Part shown: in pieces, positions 21,436 through 31,021 of the stretch
Numbering within the stretch: position 1 is the first letter of the stretch
How the letters are laid out: each line of letters starts with the position of its first letter
Assembly (NCBI GenBank): GCA_022225965.2
Contig: JAKJXP020000025.1
Span: 62,001 to 126,000, forward strand
Direction of reading: 5' to 3'
Origin: Diatrype stigma
Taxonomy: Eukaryota; Ascomycota; Sordariomycetes; Xylariales; Diatrypaceae
Length of the DNA stretch: 64,000 nt
Position numbers and translations under genes: made by a program
The notes under the pieces: model-generated
What the model saw: only the letters and a program-made list of their open reading frames with translations
Databases searched by the model: none
Told to the model about the DNA's origin: nothing

Positions 21436-23299
21436 ATGGCTGAAACCCTCGCCGTCAATTGTCCAGTCGAACCCGCCACTTCAGCAGGCCAGAATACAGC
21501 TCAATGGCCGCTATCCTTTCAACTGCAGCCTCTGCTTTACAAGCACCTGAAGGGAACGCAATACTGGAGCCACGCGTTCTACCGTGACCCTGAAAAAAAC
21601 CGTCCTCAAGTCTTCTACAGCACGACAATAGAGGAATCAGAGGTGCTCGCCCAGAAATTCCTCCACGAGCCTGTCTTGGGCTTCGATGGGGAATGGTGCA
21701 GCTGGTACCCAAAACCTGACACGCCCCTAAAGAGCATATTTTCCCTCTTGCAAGTCGCTAGTGAGGACAAGATCGGTCTGTTCCACATCGCGCGCCATGA
21801 GGGCGAGACACCCGAGGACTTGATTGCGCCGTCCCTGCGTAAAATCATCGAAAGCCCCGACATAATCAAGACCGGCGTCAAGATCCACGGCGCCGACTTA
21901 CTCCGGCTGCAGCAATACTTTCATCTTAACCCCCAAGGCGGCTTTGAACTCAGCAACCTGCACAGGTTGGTCACCCATATGCCGGGCAGTGGCCTTGTCG
22001 CATTGGCAAAGCAAGTCCAATATCATCTCGGCCTGCCACTTTCCAAGGGCCCTGTGAGGACAAGCAACTGGATGAGACCGCTCAGCCCTGAGCAGAAGTT
22101 CTATGCCGCTGATGATGCGTATGCGGGTTTCATGCTATACCATTGCATGAACGCGAAGAGAGTAGCATTGGACCTGCCACCGCCTAATCCTCACTTGCCC
22201 CAAAGGGAAAATGCCATCCCTAGAAGAGAGCACCCAGGGCCACTACAGGAGCCTCAGACACATCAGCAACCCCAGCAACCCCAGCAACCCCAGCAACCCC
22301 AGCAACCCCAGCAACCCCAGCAACCCCAGCAACCCCAGCAACCCCAGCAACCCCAGCAACCCCAGCAACCCCAGCAACCCCAGCAACCCNNNNNNNNNNN
22401 NNNNNNNNNNNNNNNNNNNNNNNNNNNNNNNNNNNNNNNNNNNNNNNNNNNNNNNNNNNNNNNNNNNNNNNNNNNNNNNNNNNNNNNNCCAGAAAGATGC
22501 TAGGCAGGCGCCTGCATTGCTTGACAAGTCGCAAGAACTATTATTTCAGCAATTGAGAAGCAGTCGGCGCCAGTTGGCCTTAGTCGACGACGTCCCCCTA
22601 TACATGGTAGCAGCGGACAAGGTGCTGAGAGCTCTTGCACAAGCGCGTCCAACAAACGACACGGAACTCGCCAGAGTCCCAGGTATTGGCTATCATAGAA
22701 TCAAACAATACGGGCGTGAATGGCTTCGTATTATTTCGCAGTTCCTTGCGGAGCACCCAGCTCCGCCAGTCCCACAAGGCCATGGAATTTTCGTGAAGAC
22801 GCCGTCGGATCTGAATATCATGGCCCAACAACCGCTTCAGTCTCCGAATCGAGGCCGCAAGCGAGCAGCGTCTACTTCCGAGCAAGAAGTGTGCGCAGGC
22901 CCACCACTACTTCACACGGGCTTGTCTTTCCATATGGATGAAGCGAACCTGCGTGAGAATGAGCCACCACAGACTGGGGGAAAGGGGGGTTCAGATACGT
23001 CAGCAGTTGGAAACTCCTTGCCATCGCCAACATCGCCCGAGGGAGAGCACAAACGAAGGCGTTGCGAAACTTCTCTCCCTAATCAAAATGCCGTTACGCA
23101 GCTGAACGAGAAGAAAGACTTTGTTTCCAACACATCAGAAGCTGTACGAGGCACCGCCAACTGCGACCAGCATCCTGCGAAACAGCCGCAAGCATCGGTT
23201 GATGAAATTGACTACTTCTCTGACCAGGATGAGGATGCCCTGTGGGCAGAAGCCTTTGAAAATCTTGACCCTCATACACAAACAGCCAAGCTTCGCTAG
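21436..23299 (+). CDS. DEDDy 3'-5' exonuclease with HRDC domain
   Basis: A single frame interrupted by an assembly gap. The N-terminal domain is a DnaQ-like 3'-5' exonuclease of the RNase D/WRN type: Exo I VLGFDGEW (Asp84, Glu86), Exo II VKIHGADLLRL (Asp154), and Exo III Tyr223 to Asp227 (YAADD). A linker of Gln-Gln-Pro repeats runs into the gap at 22390-22488. After it comes an HRDC domain (LVDDVPLYMVAADKVLRALA, then ARVPGIGYHRIKQYG) and a disordered acidic tail. The architecture is that of RNase D and Rrp6, but the Rrp6 N-terminal region is absent. RNA or DNA as substrate cannot be decided. The reading frame changes by one base across the gap, because the gap length is not the true length. 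The frame call at 21433 uses GTG; the real ATG is 21436. Confidence 0.87.
22264..22389. repeat. 9-bp coding tandem repeat (CAGCAACCC), at least 14 copies
   Basis: Fourteen perfect copies of CAGCAACCC encode Gln-Gln-Pro and run straight into the assembly gap, after which the sequence resumes with the end of a unit (CC then CAGAAA). The array is therefore longer than 14 units. Confidence 0.97.
22390..22488. other. assembly gap (99 N)
   Basis: Ninety-nine N bases inside the Gln-Gln-Pro repeat of the exonuclease gene. Flanking repeat phase implies that the missing length is 8 modulo 9 if the array is pure, so 99 is a placeholder or an estimate off by at least one. Confidence 0.97.
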
Positions 23300-24575
23300 C
23301 CAACATCTGCCTTGCTACCATGTATAAGGGGTCTTGCTACAACTAGATTGGCTGCCCATTTTGGTGTGCCAGTTTGGCAAGGAGGCCTCATACAAGGTCC
23401 GTGTGAACCTACCAACACCTCCCTAAACTTATTGGCGTTGCATACACCTCATCAACCACCCCCAATTATCGGGAGACTAAGCACAGTCACCGTAAAATGG
23501 CAGTGTCAATGTGGCTGAGATGGTGGGTTGGTATTTTATAATACAGGTCTCAACCTTTGTTCTAGGACCTGGGCGCGCGCTGAGCGACTATGGACCCTCA
23601 ACTGCTGGGTCTTATAGATGCTTGCACGTATTGGATACCGACATTGGCTCTCCCTGTAACCTCGTCTGAAAACTCGGATCGCTGTGAAAAGACCCTTGAA
23701 CTCAGACGCTTATATTGGAGCAGAATCTTGACCTTGCTAAGGACACTGTCGCTCAGCGCGATGCCGTTCTCCAAATCAGGGGGAAACGCGGTCGCATATA
23801 TCTGGAGAAGCGGCATGGGAACACAGAAGATGTAATTCAAAGGGTCAAAGGTGGGATGAAAGGAAGCTTCTAGCTTCTATCCCAGGTCAGCATGAGTGTC
23901 AGTCGGCTCACGAGCGAGTAAGCATAGAAAGGCAATGATATATGGGCTGCACTGACATCTTCTCTAGATATGCATATGGAGAGTAGGGAGTGGCGTTGCT
24001 CATAAACACCTGCCCGTTTTGAGTAAAGTAGGCCACCCGGCCGAGTTGCAACCCTGTCAGCACCAACCAACCGAATCCAGGCGCCCGTAGCTTGGCAGGG
24101 GGGCTCTCGATAAGCGGTTCTAGCAAATGGGATATCACGGAACACTCTGCGCAGCAGTACCTGGCTACCACCGGCTGCGGCTCACCGCGTACCAGTAGAT
24201 TCATCTAGAACGCCGATACCTACGCGTCACGGCGATGACTGGCTGTTACTGCCCCCTTGGGGGCCACGCCAAGATGCCGCGGGCTTTAAATCGCCGTCTC
24301 CCCAGGCAACGTCGCCACGCTCCTTCGCTATGTCAAGTACTTCGGATCGGAGTCAAGGCGCACGGTTCCGTGAGACTCGTGAAATAGCAATGCAAGTCTG
24401 GTGAAGTGACGTACCTAGCTGAGTAGCTGCACAGCGTACGTAGGCCGAACATCCCTTCCCACACGGCGACCGCTCCGCACCTTGCAATTCTGGATTTGAT
24501 TCATGAGCCGTTGAATCAATCAATCAACCAGCCAACCAACCAAATACAGTACTAGATCGTTCGTTCGCTCGTTCG
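23300..24575. other. intergenic, weak coding-like fragment
   Basis: About 1.3 kb. A 55-codon open frame at 23706-23873 reads like a charged helix (LDLAKDTVAQRDAVLQI, then GRIYLEKRHG), but I cannot assign it or give it a start. The rest shows nothing beyond TCAATCAATCAACC-type simple sequence before 24540. Confidence 0.45.
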
Positions 24576-25379
24576 ATGGTCGCACCCCGCCGTCCGATGC
24601 CTAGTAGTCTGCGGACGCCCGCGCTCCTCATTGGCATCGGCATCGTGCTCTTCATCTGCTACGCCACATTCAACCTCAACAGCCGCTCCCTCATCACCGT
24701 TGCCGCCACCAAATTCGTAGCACTGGCGAGCACTTCTTCTACTACGGCAGCAGCAGCAGCAGCAGCAGTGGCGGCGCAACAGAACCAGAGCATCGACGTG
24801 TCGTCGGCGCTGACCGTCTCGGCCCGCCAGACGGGCACGTCGCCGCCGCGCATCACCTTCGGCGTGACCAACAACTCGACGCAGCCGCTGACGGTGCTGA
24901 TCTGGGACACGCCGCTGGACCCGCTGGCCCTGCAGCTAGGGCACGTCGTCGTGTCCGTGTCCGTGTCTTCTTCCTCGTCCGGCGCAGCAGCAGCTGGGAG
25001 ACGGCCGCAGCTGGAGCTGGAGCCCCTGGACATCCCCACCATCAAGATCCGGCGCAAGATGCCGCCGGGCGCCGACGCGCTCGTCGCCATCGCGGCCGGC
25101 GCGACGGCCGAGAACGAGGTCGTCCTGCGCGAGGCCCTCGTGCCGCCCGAGAAGCTGCCGCGGCCAGGCGACGCGGGCAAGGTGGCCGCCGTCGCCTGCG
25201 CGGGATCGTGGGCCGCCGTGTGGCCCGCTGCGAGGGCCCTGGACGTCACGGCGGAGGAGCGCAGGCTGCTCGGGGCTGGCGAGAGGGTCTTGACGGGGTC
25301 GTATGGGAGCGAGCCCTTGGAGATCAAGGTGGGAGATGAAGGGGAAGAAGGGGGGACTAGCTGGACTGAGCTGGGCTGA
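24576..25379 (+). CDS. small membrane-anchored or secreted protein with inhibitor-like domain
   Basis: A single exon of 267 residues. An N-terminal hydrophobic segment (ALLIGIGIVLFICYATF, about 14-30) follows a basic start, so it is a signal anchor or signal peptide. An alanine run from a GCA repeat follows. The central region (about 87-220) has ITFGVTNNSTQPLTVLIWDT, PLDPLALQLG, and PTIKIRRKMPPGADALVAI. I recognise this as the beta-sandwich pattern of small fungal proteins resembling the pro-region of deuterolysin (M35) proteases; no protease domain follows. Function is unknown; an inhibitor or chaperone-like role is only a guess. High third-position GC supports that it is coding. Confidence 0.65.
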   Translation: MVAPRRPMPSSLRTPALLIGIGIVLFICYATFNLNSRSLITVAATKFVALASTSSTTAAAAAAAVAAQQNQSIDVSSALTVSARQTGTSPPRITFGVTNNSTQPLTVLIWDTPLDPLALQLGHVVVSVSVSSSSSGAAAAGRRPQLELEPLDIPTIKIRRKMPPGADALVAIAAGATAENEVVLREALVPPEKLPRPGDAGKVAAVACAGSWAAVWPAARALDVTAEERRLLGAGERVLTGSYGSEPLEIKVGDEGEEGGTSWTELG

Positions 25380-26127
25380 GTAGCCCATGCATGCATGCAT
25401 GCATGCGTGCGTGTGGTTTTCGCTATGCCTGATTGAGGTTTGGCCTGGTCTATGATTTCGCGGATTCACTGACCAGGTAGTATCGGCCTTGTTCGGTGCT
25501 AAATAGCTTGTGTGACTGATGGACTCGAATGCGGCACCAACTATTAATGAGTATACTGTGGGATGCAGGTCATTGTTTGTTATATAGACTCTAATATCGC
25601 CGGCTATGGGGTGGCAGAGAGGGCTCAAGCTACAGAGACAGCCAGTCACAAGCAGCCTGTCTATCAATAGGGGATGAGCAACCCTTTATGTCTGTAGCCA
25701 CCTCCACTAACTAGTGAACTAATACGGTGGGGTCCACACGGGCCCCTATATTCCCTACAGCTGGATTATCCCCTGAGAACCACTGCCTCTACCCGTGGAG
25801 CGCAGGGGTATATCAAGCACAACCCCCTTTGAAGTTCTCACTTGTTTATGTTTTTCTTTCCTCGCTTGTTAAGGGTATCGCCTATACGCTTACTAGTACA
25901 CACGACAGGTGGGACTAAGAAAGGAGAATGAATGTATTGAGGTCAGCTATTCATAACAAAAGGCCTCGAGGTGATGCACCGTAGCTCGCAGAATTGGCAG
26001 TCTGGCGCAGTAGCGACTTCCACATGTTCACCATCCCCACGATAGCGCCAACCTCCATTGTGTCCTAATGTTGTGTACCCCTATCATCCCTACACCGTCT
26101 CCGGTTCAACAAGGGGCTGACAACTAA
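25380..26127. other. intergenic, no gene seen
   Basis: About 0.75 kb between the ends of a plus-strand gene and the small minus-strand gene at 26128. It carries 3' untranslated sequence and short random frames. Confidence 0.6.
25386..25406. repeat. CATG microsatellite, 5 copies
   Basis: Five tandem CATG units just past the stop of the preceding gene, inside its presumed 3' untranslated region. Confidence 0.9.
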
Positions 26128-26518
26128 CTAGTACAAGCCAACAGCGATGTCTCCCTTGACCCTTGCAGTAAGATGGACCTCGGCTTCGACGTCAATCTTG
26201 ATACCGAGGAGCAGGGAGGGGTTCTTCTGGACGCCATTGTCATCGACTGCCCCCTTCAAAAGCTGGCCTAGGGGTGATATCGTCAGCTAGGTAGAGAAAG
26301 ATATACGCGGAGACCTCGACACAGTAACGTACCAGGAGGCTGGGTCAATGCCGAGTTGATGGGCAAGAGACTCTGGTTGATACCGACGTCCTTGCGTCCG
26401 CCACGAGCTTGATCATCTGCGTCACTGTAGCGAGTTCTCGCGGTAGGGCCGGTACTAATCAGAGTCAGTATCGTGACATACGACTCGGGTGGCGTCCTTA
26501 CCCAACGGGCGAAGACAT
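26128..26518 (-). CDS. small three-exon conserved-looking protein (92 aa)
   Basis: This gene is visible only after splicing. Exons are 26518-26502 (17 nt), 26454-26333 and 26267-26128; introns are 47 and 65 nt with GTAAGG and GTACGT donors and TTAG and CTAG acceptors, and the total of 279 nt closes in frame. The protein begins MSSPVG, continues through a polar part with GGRKD, then INQSLLPINSALTQPPG, and ends in an alternating hydrophobic segment, IKIDVEAEVHLTARVKGDI, before AVGLY. I recall many small fungal proteins with such an alternating tail (LDLNLEVEVxLxARxHGD), of unknown function. No signal peptide. Both introns fall at phases that keep the frame, and the encoded sequence shows no stop, which argues strongly for a real gene. 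A plus-strand look-alike lies at 31321-31390. Confidence 0.75.
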
Positions 26519-29101
26519 CGTGTTGCTATCCTAGTCGTTTGCTGGAGCTGTAGGTATGAATGTATGTTTCCTCTTTTCTTGTTCTTGCCCTTGTGTGGTT
26601 TCGTTCGTGACCTTGAATGTTTAAGCCGAAGTGATATCTGTCCTTGCCTTAGCTGGTTGGCAGCGGGGGTTTATGTATATAGTTTGATCATGACGAATAT
26701 ATGGTCTGTATCACAGTATGGTGTAGTTCTATTGTGTGAAATAGCGGCTAGGGGCGGATTCCGAAGAGGTTCGCCGTGGTTACATGGTTCGATATAACAA
26801 TGTGGCGCCGAGTTCACACGTTCTAGCCATCCGGTGAGTGCTTCAAGGATCTGGTTCCGATTCGATCAGAGATCTAGTTTCAGCAAGTTCCCGTCGGTAA
26901 CCTCCAATCGGTACGACTGTACCATATCATTGGTTAAGCGACTTGGTTCACTACAGCTGCAGATATATAACAAAGCACCGCTGACTCGCAAACGCCTTCC
27001 ACAGCGATGGGTCAAGGCCTATCACTATCATCGTGATCACGCCGTCTGGAAACCTACGGAGTACTCCACTCGGTCTGTTGTGAACTGTTCAGGGGGCACA
27101 ACACCTGTGCTATCATACAAGTTTCTGGTGCCATGTTTGATCATTGATTATCGGAGCTCGTAGGAACAGCGGGGAACGCTCCTAAGAAGAAACCAAAAAG
27201 GGGCAATTCTCGGATGATTGTGATGACCGGCCCCGCGTTTGTGGCAGTCAGAGTAACTCCCGAGCGTTGGATACACAGAGAACACACTTTGAGGGTGGTG
27301 TAATAGTGAGATATGCGCAAATGTAATCATTTCGGTCGAATCATAAACCGAATGTTCCAATGCGCCAAGACAAGAAACATAGAACAGACAATAAGGGTGT
27401 GTCTACTGACTTATCACAGCCTATCTCTTTTCTGAGTTCTGTCAAGCCGTACCGTTATATAGCAGCATGAGGTATTAGATAGTTAAGATACAATAAAGAA
27501 AGGCACCTTCTTTTGGTTTTATGCTTCGCTAAGTCCACGTAAAGAAACCCTCTAGTATTATGAGTTGGAAGCATTTCACGAGAACACTGGATTACTGTCA
27601 ACGAGTAGGGAGGTAGGTACAATGTTATTATCAGCAGTATATCGACATCTTAACGCTTCTTCATAGGAATGAACAATTTTAAGATAGTATTTACTGTTTT
27701 CGATCTATCCTATCAAGCTCGTCCTCTTTAGTCAGCTGTTGAACTATCCTACTACCTACCCCCCGAGCCCTTTGCGCAAATACGACAATATATGCGTGTG
27801 AATGAAATTACGTCACTGTTAGGTATTTTGCAAGGTCTCCTGCATCTGCACTTTGTAGTCCCGCGTCGAAATGTATCAACATTGCCAGTAATCCCCCACG
27901 TGTCAACGTCAGCCATGTGATACTCCGGTCGTCATCACCCCGTGGCCGGCGCCGTACGGCGATGGGCGTATCACTAAGGCATATCTATACCGGCGCGGTA
28001 GGTCAAAACCAAGGTATAGGCTTGTTATACTCATCCGGCTCCGCCTCACCATACTTCTATAAGCTTTTATGCTTGGCGTGAGCCTCATAGGCTCCGCTGT
28101 AACCCTACGCTGCACTCCAAATTTTGACGCTTAGCTTTCAACGACATTGGAGCCTCCAGACGCAATCGAGTCCCATCGAAGACATCGAGCACAGCACTCG
28201 CACAGGCATCCTTATTGAAAACGTCATCTCATACCCACACGGGATCGATTCCATAGTATCTATGCAGTCAACAGTACATATTTCTACTCGAAGCCTTAAT
28301 ACTTGTGAGTTCAAATGCTTTGAATCCCGATGTTAGCCGGTGGCGTGGCTCTAAGTGATGTTCGAACCGACTATCGACTTCCGCCCCGAGTAGTTCCGCG
28401 ATCACGGTACCAACCATTATTCTTCTTCTCCAATAAATGTTTTCAAAAGCATGGAATATTTACGCCACTATACTACTCCAAGAAGATCTAGATGTTAGGT
28501 TGACTGGGAACAAGAATTATTCTTGCAGTTACAAACTTACCAAAGTCCATGACAGCTCGATGCTCGAGCTGATGAGTTTCTGTTACTTGTAATTTTGAAA
28601 TTTAACAGAGCTCTATATATAATACATATATGCGCTCCTGGGTATACATATACCACCCGTGCTTAAATCTGGTATCACATAGCTTGTTTAGTCACAGAAA
28701 ATACAGTCGCACCAAGGCGGTCATATTATAATGGCCATCGTATAAATTTCATGACACGAGAGAAAAACGTCGCCTATTCCCTCGTTTCGTCAATAGAACG
28801 AAAGTGCAATTATAATGTGGCAACTGAACATGACAGCAGCCTTCCGAAAGAGGGAGAGGCTTGCATTACATCTTCGAGCTTCGGTTATAGCCTCCAATAT
28901 GATTTCAATAATTTCACTCCAGACTAAATCCTCGATGATTGAGAGCAGCCGGGTCTACGCGGAGCAAATTCTTGACTTGCACGCGTGGACTTCTTGTATA
29001 AATAGATAGCGAGATCCCCAGCATAGGGGATACCCTCAGCAGCAACAATCCATTCCACAAACCATCAGGATAACAGCAAAACTCATCATACCACCTCAGA
29101 A
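26519..29101. other. long intergenic region
   Basis: About 2.6 kb between the divergent starts of the 92-residue gene and the secreted protein gene. Composition is AT-rich in places. I see no coding motif, RNA gene or repeat array. A TATA box for the downstream gene is near its right end. Confidence 0.55.
28997..29004 (+). promoter_or_regulatory. TATA box for secreted-protein gene
   Basis: TATAAATA about 100 bases before the ATG at 29102, followed by a CA-rich leader with repeated CATCA and CAGCAACAA words. Position and sequence fit a core promoter. Confidence 0.55.
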
Positions 29102-29730
29102 ATGATTTCTCTTGCCCTTTTCAGCGTCATTGGTTTGGCAATGGCAACAGCCGTCCCAGAGTCCTTGAAAGCGCGTATCCCACCCGGCGTAGACTACACC
29201 CCTATTGCTCCTGGTGATATTCCAGAAGAAATAAAGTCTTCCAACAGTACTCTCTCTCCCTCGGAAGCCCCAGCCGTTGCAGGCGGTGATCTTCAGAAAC
29301 GTGCCACTCTCGGTGTGTACTTGTGCACTGATGCCAACTGGAGCGGATACTGCGTGCATATCACCGCACCAGACAATGTTTGCGGTACGTTTAGAAATAT
29401 TGATACTGTCCATACTGCAGTTCCGTGCTGACAAATTGTGACTCTACAGTCCCCTTGGCCGCAGACTTGAACGACCTGGTCTCCTCCGTTGGGCCCGACT
29501 CTGGCGCGTATTGTCGCTTCTACTTGTAAGTGTTCCCAGTCTATGCAGATACATAAATCTATGTGCTGAATTTAGAAACCAGCAATGCCGGATGTACGGA
29601 CGACAATGGTTGCTCTCACTTTGACCTGACCAGTCCTGGATGGAGCAATCTCGACCAGAAGAATCTATATGTCTGTGGAGCCAACAACCCTAATGACAAG
29701 CTCACAAGCTACATATGCTGGGTTCAGTAG
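29102..29730 (+). CDS. secreted cysteine-rich protein with Kex2 site
   Basis: Three exons, 29102-29384, 29450-29525 and 29583-29730, encode 168 residues. A signal peptide (MISLALFSVIGLAMATA) is followed by a pro-segment ending in LQKR, a Kex2-type cleavage site near residue 74. The mature part has eight cysteines and begins ATLGVYLCTDANWSGYC, a pattern like single beta-gamma-crystallin-type or small killer-like folds (Leu-Cys-x-Asp-x-Asn-x-x-Gly-x-Cys). It ends LTSYICWVQ. Eight cysteines suggest four disulfides. The second acceptor is read as CCAG before CAATGCC, because the TTTAG site six bases earlier breaks the frame. It could be an effector-like or antimicrobial secreted protein; function is not known. 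Confidence 0.8.
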
Positions 29731-30622
29731 ATGTCGTATTCAGCAGGCCTGTTACCAAGCTGTTGATTGATACCTCGTCAAAATACGATTTGCATGGCAA
29801 CAGTATTCATGTTGTCTTTGTCCTGATAGTCTATGCAGAGACTTTACCCCTACCCTCATTTTATACCTAATGCTTTATCATATATAATCCACAGTCGTTA
29901 CCTAACTAATCTCAACGTTATGAACGTCGTATTTTGGGGTCATTATGCTTCTGCTTTCATAATCATGTTCCCCTTTAATGCTGACCTTACGCCAATCTTA
30001 TTATGGCACTGATGGGACGTGGCTTATAATTACGTAACTCTAGGCAGTGAAGGCAATCTAAAGGGAAACTCAATAGCTCAAACTCCTTAGAATTACCAGG
30101 TACTGCTGGTAGTCCTTTTATGGACCTGGCAGTATAAGGGAGGCTTTTATAAGGTTTATTAGTAGGTAGGTATATGTACCACTAGGGAGTCCTTAACGTT
30201 ATCCCATGATTAATTTGGAGTGATATACACATAAACACTAATAAACCAATCCATTTTTGGACTTTGAGATAACTCTCATGTTCCAAGTTGGTTGTTCTTA
30301 TAGACATGTCGCCCCTTACCTAGTTCACCCCTTTCATAAGTACTTACCAGATCCTGGCTAGACAATATCTTATGCGGTTAGTAAGGTGGTGTGAGATACA
30401 CGAAGTAAGCAGGATCTCGAAGGATTTTAGTGTGCAATTGGGTACTCAGACTAGGCTGTACAATACTTAAGGCCCAATATTAGGTATATAGCCTGTCTGG
30501 TACTGATTTGTCTCTTTTACGGATGGCTTTTACTACTTTAGAGCAAGAAACATTGTCTTACATAGCCTATTAATTGAACACCACCGCTATCAAGAACTCT
30601 CACCCCCTACTCTCTATCCATC
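29731..30622. other. intergenic, no gene seen
   Basis: About 0.9 kb, AT-rich, with a small palindrome near 30098-30115 (TACCAG then CTGGTA). No coding signal. Confidence 0.6.
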
Positions 30623-31021
30623 ATGTTCGAACACTTTGAGCCACGCCATATTCCCACGCTGTTCACAGCCACCGTAATGACCTTCGGTGGAATGTGGTCA
30701 TTTCTCGATGCGCGAGGCGCCATGCTTGAGTTCGGCCTTCCGGAACGTATCGCCGGCACGCCCGCCGCGGCAGCGGTTATGCATATCAACAACGCCCGCA
30801 CGACCGTCTTCGGCCTGTGCATGTATACTTTTTACTTCCGCCGCAACTTAGCCGCGTGCGATACCATACTCGCCATCCTAGGCGCCTATGCAGGCCTGGT
30901 CGACAGCTATGTCGTGTGGAGGGAGGGCAATCCTCGCAAGGCAGCTTTCCGTCTCGTGAGCTCAGGACTGCTTTCTGCCGTTGGGTTTGCTGGGTGGACT
31001 GCGGGTCGCACTTCCGCTTAA
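30623..31021 (+). CDS. DUF4267-type small membrane protein
   Basis: A single exon of 132 residues with about four hydrophobic segments: IPTLFTATVMTFGGMWSF, ARTTVFGLCMYTFYF, AILGAYAGLVDSYVVW and SSGLLSAVGFAGW. The conserved feature LEFGLPE after the first span, and Arg-Asn-Leu followed by the third, match the DUF4267 family as I know it. These are small integral membrane proteins found widely in ascomycetes, without known activity. Pro-rich or targeting segments are absent. The start ATG follows CCATC directly and there is no upstream in-frame ATG nearby. Confidence 0.75.
   Translation: MFEHFEPRHIPTLFTATVMTFGGMWSFLDARGAMLEFGLPERIAGTPAAAAVMHINNARTTVFGLCMYTFYFRRNLAACDTILAILGAYAGLVDSYVVWREGNPRKAAFRLVSSGLLSAVGFAGWTAGRTSA

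Noticed and set aside
22211..22500. Ser-Asn-Pro frame through the CAGCAACCC array
   Set aside because: It is the same repeat read in the wrong frame upstream of the gap; only the Gln-Gln-Pro frame joins both domains.
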